From Theocolax elegans (lineage: Eukaryota > Arthropoda > Insecta > Hymenoptera > Cerocephalidae), in NCBI GenBank assembly GCA_026168455.1, contig CM047426.1, forward strand, positions 55,700,761 through 55,764,760: a stretch of 64,000 nt of DNA, in the 5' to 3' direction. The number at the start of each line of letters is the position of its first letter. The stretch's first letter is position 1. Of the stretch, positions 12,501 to 25,915 are shown one piece after another. The translations under genes and the position numbers were made by a program. The notes beneath the pieces were generated by a model that was not told the origin of the DNA, made no database searches, and saw nothing but the letters and a program-made list of their open reading frames with translations.

Positions 12501-15500
12501 TTATTAGTTGGAGAGTGGGGACTTCGTGGTGCGTGCGCTCCGTCGATCGCCTGCGTACACGCACCACGAAGTCATTTTTTCCGCTCGATTCAACCCGTTT
12601 GATTATTATAAAAAAATCTTTCAGTATTCAATGTCGTCTTATTATTCTGATAAGTTAAACTATTAAGTAAATTAATTAACAGGCGCACTTTTAGTACGCA
12701 GAGAATAACCAAAATACTGAATGTCTATTATTAGTTGGAGAGTGGGGACTTCGTGGTGCGTGCGCTCCGTCGATCGCCTGCGTACACGCACCACGAAGTC
12801 ATTTTTACCGCTCGATTCAACCCGTTTGATTATTATAAAAAAAATCTTTCGGTATTCAATGTCGTCTTATTATTGTGAATAAGTTAAACTATTCAAGTAA
12901 ATTAATTAACAGGCGCATTTTAGTACGCAGGAATAACCAAAATACTGAATGTCTATTATTAGTTGGAGAGTGGGGACTTCGTGGTGCGTGCGCTCCGTCG
13001 ATTCGCCTGCGTACACGCACCACGAAGTCATTTTTTACCGCTCGATTCAACCCGTTTGATTATTATAAAAAAAATCTTTCAGTATTCAATGTCGTCTTAT
13101 TATTGTGAATAAGTTAAACATTCAAGTAAATTAATTAACAGGCGCATTTAGTACGCAGGAATAACCAAAATACTGAATGTCTATTATTAGTTGGAGAGTG
13201 GGGACTTCGTGGTGCGTGCGCTCCGTCGATCGCCTGCGTACACGCACCACGAAGTCATTTTTCGCTCGATTCAACCCGTTTGATTATTATAAAAAAAATC
13301 TTTCAGTATTCAATGTCGTCTTATTATTCTGAATAAGTTAAACATTTAAGTAAATTAATTAACAGGCGCACTTTAATACGAAGAGAATAACCAAAATACT
13401 GAATGTCTATTATTAGTTGGAGAGTGGGGACTTCGTGGTGCGTGCGCTCCTGTCGATTGCCTGCGTACACGCACCACGAAGTCATTTTTGCCGCTCGATT
13501 CAACCCGCTTTGATTATTATAAAAAAAATCTTTCGGTGTTCAGTGTCGTCTTATTTTCTGATTACGTTAAATATTAAAGTAAATTAATTAACAGGCGCAT
13601 TTTAGTACGCAGGAATAACCAAAATACTGAATGTCTATTATTAGTTGGAGAGTGGGGACTTCGTGGTGCGTGCGCTCCGTCGATCGCCTGCGTACACGCA
13701 CCACGAAGTCATTTTTACCGCTCGATTCAACCCGTTAGATTATTATAAAAAAAATCTTTCGGTATTCAATGTCGTCTTATTATTGTGAATAAGTTAAACA
13801 TTCAAGTAAATTAATTAACAGGCGCATTTTAGTACGCAGGAATAACCAAAATACTGAATGTCTATTATTAGTTGGAGAGTGGGGACTTCGTGGTGCGTGC
13901 GCTCCGTCGATCGCCTGCGTACACGCACCACGAAGTCATTTTTCCGCTCGATTCAACCCGTTTGATTATTATAAAAAAAATCTTTCAGTATTCAATGTCG
14001 TCTTATTATTCTGAATAAGTTAAACATTCAAGTAAATTAATTAACAGGCGCACTTTAGTACGAAGAGAATAACCAAAATACTGAATGTCTATTATTAGTT
14101 GGAGAGTGGGGACTTCGTGGTGCGTGCGCTCCGTCGATCGCCTGCGTACACGCACCACGAAGTCATTTTTACCGCTCGATTCAACCCGTTTGATTATTAT
14201 AAAAAAAATCTTTCGGTATTCAATGTCGTCTTATTATTCTGAATAAGTTAAACATTAAGTAAATTAATTAACAGGCGCATTTTAGTACGCAGAGAATAAC
14301 CAAAATACTGAATGTCTATTATTAGTTGGAGAGTGGGGACTTCGTGGTGCGTGCGCTCCGTCGATCGCCTGCGTACACGCACCACGAAGTCATTTTTACC
14401 GCTCGATTCAACCCGTTTGATTATTATAAAAAAAATCTTTCGGTATTCAATGTCGTCTTATTTTCTGATTACGTTAAATATTAAAGTAAATTAATTAACA
14501 GGCGCATTTTAGTACGCAGGAATAACCAAAATACTGAATGTCTATTATTAGTTGGAGAGTGGGGACTTCGTGGTGCGTGCGCTCCGTCGATCGCCTGCGT
14601 ACACGCACCACGAAGTCATTTTTTACCGCTCGATTCAACCCGTTTGATTATTATAAAAAAAATCTTTCGGTATTCAATGTCGTCTTATTATTCTGATAAG
14701 TTAAACATTTAAGTAAATTAATTAACAGGCGCATTTAGTACGCAGGAATAACCAAAATACTGAATGTCTATTATTAGTTGGAGAGTGGGGACTTCGTGGT
14801 GCGTGCGCTCCGTCGATTCGCCTGCGTACACGCACCACGAAGTCATTTTTACCGCTCGATTCAACCCGTTTGATTATTATAAAAAAAATCTTTCGGTATT
14901 CAATGTCGTCTTATTATTGCTGAATTACGTTAAATATTAAAGTAAATTAATTAACAGGCGCATTTTAGTACGCAGGAATAACCAAAATACTGAATGTCTA
15001 TTATTAGTTGGAGAGTGGGGACTTCGTGGTGCGTGCGCTCCGTCGATTCGCCTGCGTACACGCACCACGAAGTCATTTTTTACCGCTCGATTCAACCCGT
15101 TTGATTATTATAAAAAAAATCTTTCAGTATTCAATGTCGTCTTATTATTCTGAATAAGTTAAACATTAAGTAAATTAATTAACAGGCGCATTTTAGTACG
15201 CAGGAATAACCAAATACTGAATGTCTATTATTAGTTGGAGAGTGGGGACTTCGTGGTGCGTGCGCTCCGTCGATCGCCTGCGTACACGCACCACGAAGTC
15301 ATTTTTTCGCTCGATTCAACCCGTTTGATTATTATAAAAAAAATCTTTCAGTATTCAATGTCGTCTTATTATTCTGAATAAGTTAAACATTTAAGTAAAT
15401 TAATTAACAGGCGCACTTTAATACGAAGAGAATAACCAAAATACTGAATGTCTATTATTAGTTGGAGAGTGGGGACTTCGTGGTGCGTGCGCTCCGTCGA

Positions 15501-18500
15501 TCGCCTGCGTACACGCACCACGAAGTCATTTTTACCGCTCGATTCAACCCGTTTGATTATTATAAAAAAATCTTTCGGTATTCAATGTCGTCTTATTATT
15601 GCTGAATTACGTTAACATTAAAGTAAATTAATTAACAGGCGCATTTTAGTACGCAGGAATAACCAAAATACTGAATGTCTATTATTAGTTGGAGAGTGGG
15701 GACTTCGTGGTGCGTGCGCTCCGTCGATCGCCTGCGTACACGCACCACGAAGTCATTTTTACCGCTCGATTCAACCCGTTTGATTATTATAAAAAAATCT
15801 TTCAGGTATTCAATGTCGTCTTATTATTCTGATTACGTTAAATATTAAAGTAAATTAATTAACAGGCGCATTTTAGTACGCAGGAATAACCAAAATACTG
15901 AATGTCTATTATTAGTTGGAGAGTGGGGACTTCGTGGTGCGTGCGCTCCGTCGATCGCCTGCGTACACGCACCACGAAGTCATTTTTTCCGCTCGATTCA
16001 ACCCGTTTGATTATTATAAAAAAAATCTTTCAGTATTCAATGTCGTCTTATTTTCTGATTACGTTAAATATTAAAGTAAATTAATTAACAGGCGCATTTT
16101 AGTACGCAGGAATAACCAAAATACTGAATGTCTATTATTAGTTGGAGAGTGGGGACTTCGTGGTGCGTGCGCTCCGTCGATCGCCTGCGTACACGCACCA
16201 CGAAGTCATTTTTACCGCTCGATTCAACCCGTTTGATTATTATAAAAAAAATCTTTCGGTATTCAATGTCGTCTTATTTTCTGATTACGTTAAATATTAA
16301 AGTAAATTAATTAACAGGCGCATTTTAGTACGCAGGAATAACCAAAATACTGAATGTCTATTATTAGTTGGAGAGTGGGGACTTCGTGGTGCGTGCGCTC
16401 CGTCGATCGCCTGCGTACACGCACCACGAAGTCATTTTTTCGCTCGATTCAACCCGTTTGATTATTATAAAAAAAATCTTTCAGTATTCAATGTCGTCTT
16501 ATTATTGTGAATAAGTTAAACATTCAAGTAAATTAATTAACAGGCGCATTTAGTACGCAGGAATAACCAAAATACTGAATGTCTATTATTAGTTGGAGAG
16601 TGGGGACTTCGTGGTGCGTGCGCTCCGTCGATCGCCTGCGTACACGCACCACGAAGTCATTTTTTCGCTCGATTCAACCCGTTTGATTATTATAAAAAAA
16701 ATCTTTCAGTATTCAGATGTCGTCTTATTATTCTGAATAAGTTAAACATTTAAGTAAATTAATTAACAGGCGCACTTTAATACGAAGAGAATAACCAAAA
16801 TACTGAATGTCTATTATTAGTTGGAGAGTGGGGACTTCGTGGTGCGTGCGCTCCGTCGATTCGCCTGCGTACACGCACCACGAAGTCATTTTTACCGCTC
16901 GATTCAACCCGTTGATTATTATAAAAAAAATCTTTCGGTATTCAATGTCGTCTTATTATTGTGAATAAGTTAAACATTAAAGTAAATTAATTAACAGGCG
17001 CATTTTAGTACGCAGGAATAACCAAAATACTGAATGTCTATTATTAGTTGGAGAGTGGGGACTTCGTGGTGCGTGCGCTCCGTCGATCGCCTGCGTACAC
17101 GCACCACGAAGTCATTTTTACCGCTCGATTCAACCCGTTAGATTATTATAAAAAAAATCTTTCAGTATTCAATGTCGTCTTATTATTGTGAATAAGTTAA
17201 ACATTCAAGTAAATTAATTAACAGGCGCATTTTAGTACGCAGGAATAACCAAAATACTGAATGTCTATTATTAGTTGGAGAGTGGGGACTTCGTGGTGCG
17301 TGCGCTCCGTCGATCGCCTGCGTACACGCACCACGAAGTCATTTTTTCGCTCGATTCAACCCGTTTGATTATTATAAAAAAAATCTTTCAGTATTCAATG
17401 TCGTCTTATTATTCTGAATAAGTTAAACATTAAGTAAATTAATTAACAGGCGCACTTTAATACGAAGAGAATAACCAAAATACTGAATGTCTATTATTAG
17501 TTGGAGAGTGGGGACTTCGTGGTGCGTGCGCTCCGTCGATCGCCTGCGTACACGCACCACGAAGTCATTTTTACCGCTCGATTCAACCCGTTTGATTATT
17601 ATAAAAAAAATCTTTCGGTATTCAATGTCGTCTTATTATTGTGAATAAGTTAAACATTCAAGTAAATTAATTAACAGGCGCATTTAGTACGCAGGAATAA
17701 CCAAAATACTGAATGTCTATTATTAGTTGGAGAGTGGGGACTTCGTGGTGCGTGCGCTCCGTCGATTCGCCTGCGTACACGCACCACGAAGTCATTTTTA
17801 CCGCTCGATTCAACCCGTTTGATTATTATAAAAAAATTCTTTCAGTATTCAATGTCGTCTTATTATTCTGAATAAGTTAAACATTAAGTAAATTAATTAA
17901 CAGGCGCATTTAGTACGCAGGAATAACCAAAATACTGAATGTCTATTATTAGTTGGAGAGTGGGGACTTCGTGGTGCGTGCGCTCCGTCGATCGCCTGCG
18001 TACACGCACCACGAAGTCATTTTTACGCTCGATTCAACCCGTTTGATTATTATAAAAAAAATCTTTCAGTATTCAATGTCGTCTTATTATTCTGAATAAG
18101 TTAAACTATTAAGTAAATTAATTAACAGGCGCACTTTAATACGAAGAGAATAACCAAAATACTGAATGTCTATTATTAGTTGGAGAGTGGGGACTTCGTG
18201 GTGCGTGCGCTCCGTCGATCTGCCTGCGTACACGCACCACGAAGTCATTTTTACCGCTCGATTCAACCCGTTTGATTATTATAAAAAAAATCTTTCGGTA
18301 TTCAATGTCGTCTTATTTTCTGATTACGTTAAATATTAAAGTAAATTAATTAACAGGCGCATTTTAGTACGCAGGAATAACCAAAATACTGAATGTCTAT
18401 TATTAGTTGGAGAGTGGGGACTTCGTGGTGCGTGCGCTCCGTCGATCGCCTGCGTACACGCACCACGAAGTCATTTTTACCGCTCGATTCAACCCGTTTG

Positions 18501-21500
18501 ATTATTATAAAAAAAATCTTTCAGGTATTCAATGTCGTCTTGTTTTCTGATTACGTTAAATATTAAAGTAAATTAATTAACAGGCGCATTTTAGTACGCA
18601 GGAATAACCAAAATACTGAATGTCTATTATTAGTTGGAGAGTGGGGACTTCGTGGTGCGTGCGCTCCGTCGATCGCCTGCGTACACGCACCACGAAGTCA
18701 TTTTTTCCGCTCGATTCAACCCGTTTGATTATTATAAAAAAAATCTTTCAGTATTCAATGTCGTCTTATTTTCTGATAAGTTAAACATTCAAGTAAATTA
18801 ATTAACAGGCGCATTTTAGTACGCAGGAATAACCAAAATACTGAATGTCTATTATTAGTTGGAGAGTGGGGACTTCGTGGTGCGTGCGCTCCGTCGATCG
18901 CCTGCGTACACGCACCACGAAGTCATTTTTTCCGCTCGATTCAACCCGTTTGATTATTATAAAAAAAATCTTTCAGTATTCAATGTCGTCTTATTATTCT
19001 GAATAAGTTAAACATTAAGTAAATTAATTAACAGGCGCATTTTAGTACGAAGGAATAACCAAAATACTGAATGTCTATTATTAGTTGGAGAGTGGGGACT
19101 TCGTGGTGCGTGCGCTCCGTCGATCGCCTGCGTACACGCACTACGAAGTCATTTTTTCGCTCGATTCAACCCGTTTGATTATTATAAAAAAATCTTTCAG
19201 TATTCAGATGTCGTCTTATTATTCTGAATAAGTTAAACATTAAGTAAATTAATTAACAGGCGCATTTAGTACGCAGGAATAACCAAAATACTGAATGTCT
19301 ATTATTAGTTGGAGAGTGGGGACTTCGTGGTGCGTGCGCTCCTGTCGATCGCCTGCGTACACGCACCACGAAGTCATTTTTGCCGCTCGATTCAACCCGT
19401 TTGATTATTATAAAAAAATCTTTCGGTATTCAGTGTCGTCTTATTATTCTGAATAAGTTAAACTATTAAAGTAAATTAATTAACAGGCGCATTTTAGTAC
19501 GCAGGAATAACCAAAATACTGAATGTCTATTATTAGTTGGAGAGTGGGGACTTCGTGGTGCGTGCGCTCCGTCGATCGCCTGCGTACACGCACCACGAAG
19601 TCATTTTTACCGCTCGATTCAACCCGTTAGATTATTATAAAAAAAATCTTTCGGTATTCAATGTCGTCTTATTATTGTGAATAAGTTAAACATTCAAGTA
19701 AATTAATTAACAGGCGCATTTTAGTACGCAGGAATAACCAAAATACTGAATGTCTATTATTAGTTGGAGAGTGGGGACTTCGTGGTGCGTGCGCTCCGTC
19801 GATCGCCTGCGTACACGCACCACGAAGTCATTTTTACCGCTCGATTCAACCCGTTGATTATTATAAAAAAATCTTTCAGTATTCAATGTCGTCTTATTAT
19901 TGTGAATAAGTTAAACATTAAGTAAATTAATTAACAGGCGCACTTTTAGTACGCAGAGAATAACCAAAATACTGAATGTCTATTATTAGTTGGAGAGTGG
20001 GGACTTCGTGGTGCGTGCGCTCCGTCGATCGCCTGCGTACACGCACCACGAAGTCATTTTTACCGCTCGATTCAACCCGTTAGATTATTATAAAAAAATC
20101 TTTCGGTATTCAATGTCGTCTTATTATTGTGAATAAGTTAAACATTTCAAGTAAATTAATTAACAGGCGCATTTTAGTACGCAGGAATAACCAAAATACT
20201 GAATGTCTATTATTAGTTGGAGAGTGGGGACTTCGTGGTGCGTGCGATCCGTCGTTCGCCTGCGTACACGCACCACGAAGTCATTTTTACCGCTCGATTC
20301 AACCCGTTTGATTATTATAAAAAAAATTCTTTCAGTATTCAATGTCGTCTTATTATTGGAATAAGTTAAACATTCAAGTAAATTAATTAACAGGCGCATT
20401 TTAGTACGCAGGAATAACCAAAATACTGAATGTCTATTATTAGTTGGAGAGTGGGGACTTCGTGGTGCGTGCGCTCCGTCGATCGCCTGCGTACACGCAC
20501 CACGAAGTCATTTTTTCCGCTCGATTCAACCCGTTTGATTATTATAAAAAAATCTTTCAGTATTCAATGTCGTCTTATTATCTGAATAAGTTAAACATTT
20601 AAGTAAATTAATTAACAGGCGCACTTTAATACGAAGAGAATAACCAAAATACTGAATGTCTATTATTAGTTGGAGAGTGGGGACTTCGTGGTGCGTGCGC
20701 TCCGTCGATTGCCTGCGTACACGCACCACGAAGTCATTTTTACCGCTCGATTCAACCCGTTTGATTATTATAAAAAAATCTTTCGGTATTCAATGTCGTC
20801 TTATTTTCTGATTACGTTAAATATTAAAGTAAATTAATTAACAGGCGCATTTTAGTACGCAGGAATAATCAAATACTGAATGTCTATTATTAGTTGGAGA
20901 GTGGGGACTTCGTGGTGCGTGCGCTCCGTCGATCGCCTGCGTACACGCACCACGAAGTCATTTTTACCGCTCGATTCAACCCGTTTGATTATTATAAAAA
21001 AATCTTTCGGTATTCAATGTCGTCTTGTTTCTGATTACGTTAAATATTAAAGTACATTAATTAACAGGCGCATTTTAGTACGCAGGAATAACCAAAATAC
21101 TGAATGTCTATTATTAGTTGGAGAGTGGGGACTTCGTGGTGCGTGCGCTCCGTCGATCGCCTGCGTACACGCACCACGAAGTCATTTTTTCGCTCGATTC
21201 TACCCGTTTGATTATTATAAAAAAATCTTTCAGTATTCAATGTCGTCTTATTATTGTGAATAAGTTAAACATTCAAGTAAATTAATTAACAGGCGCATTT
21301 TAGTACGCAGGAATAACCAAAATACTGAATGTCTATTATTAGTTGGAAAGTGGGGACTTCGTGGTGCGTGCGCTCCGTCGATCACCTGCGTACACGCACG
21401 ACGAAGTCATTTTTTCGCTCGATTCAACCCGTTTGATTATTATAAAAAAAATCTTTCAGTATTCGATGTCGTCTTATTATTCTGAATAAGTTAAACATTT

Positions 21501-23443
21501 AAGTAAATTAATTAACAGGCGCACTTTAATACGAAGAGAATAACCAAAATACTGAATGTCTATTATTAGTTGGAGAGTGGGGACTTCGTGGTGCGTGCGC
21601 TCTGTCGATTGCCTGCGTACACGCACCACGAAGTCATTTTTGCCGCTCGATTCAACCCGTTTGATTATTATAAAAAAAATCTTTCGGTGTTCAGTGTCGT
21701 CTTATTTTCTGATTACGTTAAATATTAAAGTAAATTAATTAACAGGCGCATTTTAGTACGCAGGAATAACCAAAATACTGAATGTCTATTATTAGTTGGA
21801 GAGTGGGGACTTCGTGGTGCGTGCGCTCCGTCGATCGCCTGCGTACACGCACCACGAAGTCATTTTTACCGCTCGATTCAACCCGTTAGATTATTATAAA
21901 AAAATCTTTCGGTATTCAATGTCGTCTTATTATTGTGAATAAGTTAAACATTCAAGTAAATTAATTAACAGGCGCATTTTAGTACGCAGGAATAACCAAA
22001 ATACTGAATGTCTATTATTAGTTGGAGAGTGGGGACTTCGTGGTGCGTGCGCTCCGTCGATCGCCTGCGTACACGCACCACGAAGTCATTTTTTCGCTCG
22101 ATTCAACCCGTTTGATTATTATAAAAAAATCTTTCAGTATTCAATGTCGTCTTATTATTCTGAATAAGTTAAACATTTAAGTAAATTAATTAACAGGCGC
22201 ACTTTAATACGAAGAGAATAACCAAAATACTGAATGTCTATTATTAGTTGGAGAGTGGGGACTTCGTGGTGCGTGCGCTCCGTCGATCGCCTGCGTACAC
22301 GCACCACGAAGTCATTTTTACCGCTCGATTCAACCCGTTAGATTATTATAAAAAAAATCTTTCGGTATTCAATGTCGTCTTATTATTGTGAATAAGTTAA
22401 ACATTCAAGTAAATTAATTAACAGGCGCATTTTAGTACGCAGGAATAACCAAAATACTGAATGTCTATTATTAGTTGGAGAGTGGGGACTTCGTGGTGCG
22501 TGCGATCCGTCGTTCGCCTGCGTACACGCACCACGAAGTCATTTTTACCGCTCGATTCAACCCGTTTGATTATTATAAAAAAATTCTTTCAGTATTCAAT
22601 GTCGTCTTATTATTGTGAATAAGTTAAACATTCAAGTAAATTAATTAACAGGCGCATTTTAGTACGCAGGAATAACCAAAATACTGAATGTCTATTATTA
22701 GTTGGAGAGTGGGGACTTCGTGGTGCGTGCGCTCCGTCGATCGCCTGCGTACACGCACCACGAAGTCATTTTTTCGCTCGATTCAACCCGTTTGATTATT
22801 ATAAAAAAATCTTTCAGTATTCAATGTCGTCTTATTATTCTGAATAAGTTAAACATTTAAGTAAATTAATTAACAGGCGCACTTTAATACGAAGAGAATA
22901 ACCAAAATACTGAATGTCTATTATTAGTTGGAGAGTGGGGACTTCGTGGTGCGTGCGCTCCGTCGATTGCCTGCGTACACGCACCACGAAGTCATTTTTA
23001 CCGCTCGATTCAACCCGTTTGATTATTATAAAAAAAATCTTTCGGTATTCAATGTCGTCTTATTTTCTGATTACGTTAAATATTAAAGTAAATTAATTAA
23101 CAGGCGCATTTTAGTACGCAGGAATAACCAAAATACTGAATGTCTATTATTAGTTGGAGAGTGGGGACTTCGTGGTGCGTGCGCTCCGTCGTTCGCCTGC
23201 GTACACGCACCACGAAGTCATTTTTACCGCTTGATTCAACCCGTTTGATTATTATAAAAAAAATCTTTCGTTATTCAGTGTCGTCTTATTTTCTGATTAC
23301 GTTAAATATTAAAGTAAATTAATTAACAGGCGCATTTTAGTACGCAGGAATAAACTAAATACTGAATGTCTATTATTAGTTGGAGAGTGGGGACTTCGTG
23401 GTGCGTGCGCTCCGTCGATCGCCTGCGTACACGCACCACGAAC
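6539..23443 (+). repeat. 226-bp satellite array, about 75 monomers
   Basis: A head-to-tail array with period ~226 bp runs for 16.9 kb. Each monomer carries GGCGCATTTTAGTACGCAGG, a TACTGAATGTC segment, the perfect inverted pair GACTTCGTGGTGCGTG / CACGCACCACGAAGTC separated by 22 nt, CGCTCGATTCAACCCG and a TTATTATAAAAAAAATCTTT stretch. Within a monomer, TGAATGTCTATTATT and TCAATGTCGTCTTATTATT look like an older internal direct duplication. Variant monomers recur at ~2.7-kb spacing (higher-order repeat). Many monomers contain an identical 60-codon open frame, but it is not conserved as coding sequence. Such arrays are typical of centromeric or other heterochromatin; transcription cannot be judged from sequence alone. 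Confidence 0.95.
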
Positions 23444-23580
23444 TCGCATTTGTTGCTCAATTCGCGTGTGTCACGTCAATCTAGAAAAATTAAAAATATT
23501 GCTGCTACGTTTATAAGATTTGAAATAAACAAATCTTTCCGTTATATACTAACAATATATATAATGATAAAACGTTTCTG
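23444..23580 (+). repeat. Decayed edge monomer of the satellite
   Basis: The array breaks inside the right hairpin arm (CACGAACTCGC instead of CACGAAGTCAT). Weak similarity continues: TTGCTCAATTCGCGT aligns with CCGCTCGATTCAACC, and AAACAAATCTTTCCGTTAT aligns with the A-run/CTTTCGGTAT segment. This is the usual picture at a satellite edge, where homogenisation fails. Confidence 0.55.
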
Positions 23581-23752
23581 AACGAAGTCCACGAGTGTCT
23601 CATCTCGGTCGTGATCCGACCCGTCTAATCCGTGCGCGCATGCGCATTGCGTTGGAATCGACATGATGCGCGGGTACGACGTACGCCCGTGCGGTCATCT
23701 ATCGATATACGCGTACATTCGCGCTTCTTGCCGATCTGTCAACGGGTTCTAC
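23581..23752 (+). promoter_or_regulatory. GC/CpG-rich block with an NRF-1-type palindrome
   Basis: About 170 bp rich in CG dinucleotides stand out from the AT-rich surroundings. The block contains GCGCATGCGC (23636-23645), a perfect match to the NRF-1 consensus, and several ACG-rich words. A promoter role is inferred only from composition, the motif and its place just upstream of a unit with splice-like signals. Confidence 0.35.
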
Positions 23753-24535
23753 ATTGTATTGCTGATGACATAGTGCTTTTTATTCAACACCGGCTCGCTA
23801 TATGATTAAAGTGGAGTTGTGGATTTTGTTTAGAGGTAAGTTGCTTAGCCGTAGAGGAACTTTGTTATTTATATAGTTATATTACAAGTGAAAAGGTTGG
23901 TGTTCCCCTAACCTCTCAATTGATATCAGAAGGCAATTGTATAACTTTTTATGCATCCTTTCTTCCGGTTTCCCAGTATACCATTATTTAGTAGTTTGCT
24001 TTGTCTGATTTTTTTATATATTCTCAGAAAACCCTGCACTGGGCGTCAACAATCATCGGAGCCAATCTGTGTACGTGTTGCTGTTCCTCAGACTTGGACG
24101 TGGTGCGACGGGCAGATTCTTCATTGTATTGCTTTTTCTTCAATACCGGCTCGCTATAGGATTAACGTGTAGTTCCGGGTTTAATTTACAGGTAAGTTGC
24201 TTATCCGTAGGAGCACTTCATTATTTATATAGTTATATTACAGAGGAGAAGGTTGGTGTTCCCCTAACCTCTCAATTGATATCAACAGGCCATTGTATAC
24301 CTTTTTATGCGTTCTTTCTTCCTGTTTCCCATTATACCATTATTTAGTAGTTTGCTTTGTCTGATTTTTTAATATATTCACAGAAAATCCTGCACTGGGC
24401 GTCAACAATCATCGGAGCCTATCTGAGTACGTGTTGCTGTTCCGTCAACAATCATCGGAGCCAATCTGAGTATGTGCTGTTGTTCCTAAGACTTGGACGC
24501 GGTGCAGCTCCTAGAAGATATACTATCCTTCAGCT
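23753..24535 (+). repeat. Tandemly duplicated ~370-bp unit with conserved GT-AG signals, possible non-coding transcript
   Basis: Unit 1 is 23753-24122 and unit 2 starts at 24123, with a 370-bp offset. Both keep a GGTAAGTTGCTTA donor-like site (GT at 23836 and 24192) and a T-rich stretch ending in CAG (AG at 24026-24027 and 24382-24383). The implied introns are ~190 bp, followed by the exon-like CCCTGCACTGGGCGTCAAC. Unit 2 has a further 43-bp internal duplication around 24399-24484. No sustained reading frame is shared by the units, so any product would be non-coding. I do not recognise it. Confidence 0.45.
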
Positions 24536-24656
24536 ACTGAGTGAGCTAATGATGGTGCTCATCCTGGTTCCTTGGGCTCGTTCCTAGTCAAAGAGTCTAA
24601 TCATATGTGCTTTTTTCCATACTAGAAACGCTTGAATGCTGGATTCTGGAACTGGT

Positions 24657-25915
24657 CGTAATTATTATATTTAATTTTAGTTATTAAAAAATTGAACAAT
24701 TCATTAAACCTGTTGTCAACTCCATAGTGAGTAAAAGTGTCAATTATTTGTAACTATGCAAGTGCAGAACTGTAAGCCTAATTGCCCACTCTTTAATGAG
24801 TAATCAATCCTGAATTTATTGGATTAAGGCATTAAAAATATTTCAGTACGTAACTGAATTTATAAAAAAATTTTATGATTATAAAAAAAATGATGAAAAG
24901 AAAAATGTTTTAAATGATGTAATTATAAATAGCAGTACACAATTATTATTTATAAATATCTTACACGCTATTAAAAAACATTTATTGGATTAAGATATTC
25001 TATAATTTGAGTTATAGAATAGGATTTTTCACGCAAGCCCAATGATGGCTAATAACTGTTCGTAGTTATTATATTTAATTTTAGTTACTAAAAAATTGAA
25101 CAATTTATTAAAATTGTTGTCACTCCATAGTGAGTAAAAGTATCAATTGCTTGTAATTGTGCAAGTGCAGAACTGTAAGCCTAATTGCCCACTCTATAAT
25201 GAGTAATCAATCCTGAATTTATCGGATTAAGGCATTAAAAATATTTAAGTACGTAACTGAATTTATAAAAAAGTTTTATGATTATAAAAAAAATGATGAA
25301 AAGGAAAATGTTTCAAATGATTTAATTATAAATAGCAGTACACAATTATTATTTATAAATATCTTACACGTTATAAAAAAACATTGATTGGATTAAGATA
25401 TTCTATAATTTGAGTTATAGAATAGGATTTTTCACGCAAGCCCAATGATGGCTAATAACTGTTCATAGTTATTATATTTAATTTAAGTTATTAAAAAATT
25501 GAACAGTTTATTAAAATTGTTGTCGCTCCATAGTGAGTAAGCCTAATTGCTCACTCTATAATGAGTAATCAATCCTAAATTTATGGGATTAAGGCATTAA
25601 AAAAGGTTTATGATTATAAAAAAAATGATGAAAAGAAAAATGTTTTAAATGATTTAATTATAAATAGCAGTATACAATTATTATTTATTAAAAAAACGCT
25701 ATTAAAAAACATTTATTGGATTAAGATATTCTATAATTTGAGTTCGTAATTATTATATTTAATTTTAGTTATTAAAAAATTGAACAATTCATTAAAATTG
25801 TTGTCACTCCATAGTGAGTAAAAGTTTCAATTGCTTGTAACTATGCAAGTACAGGACTGTAAGTCTGATTGCCCACTCTATAATGAGTAATCAATCCTGA
25901 ATTTATCATACACGC
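24657..25915 (+). repeat. 404-bp tandem repeat, about 3.3 copies
   Basis: Units start at the CGTA/CATA-TTATTATATTTAATTT motif at 24657, 25061, 25464 and 25745. The first two are full length (404 and 403 bp), the third has an internal deletion (281 bp) and the fourth is partial. Each contains CTCCATAGTGAGTAA and CACTCT(A/T)TAATGAGTAATC, and a palindromic TATTCTATAATTTGAG. It is AT-rich and non-coding. Confidence 0.75.

Noticed and set aside
6539..23443. CRISPR-like or rDNA spacer array
   Set aside because: The whole 226-bp unit repeats with no unique spacers, and there is no cas gene or rRNA nearby; it is a eukaryotic satellite.
6539..23443. Hammerhead ribozyme in the satellite monomer
   Set aside because: I looked for the CTGATGA...GAAA core on the plus strand of the monomer and did not find it.
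7057..23581. Many identical 60-codon reading frames (MSIISWRVGTSW...) in the satellite
   Set aside because: They are a by-product of the repeated monomer. Indels break the frame in many copies, and the sequence spans the hairpin, so it is not a protein family.
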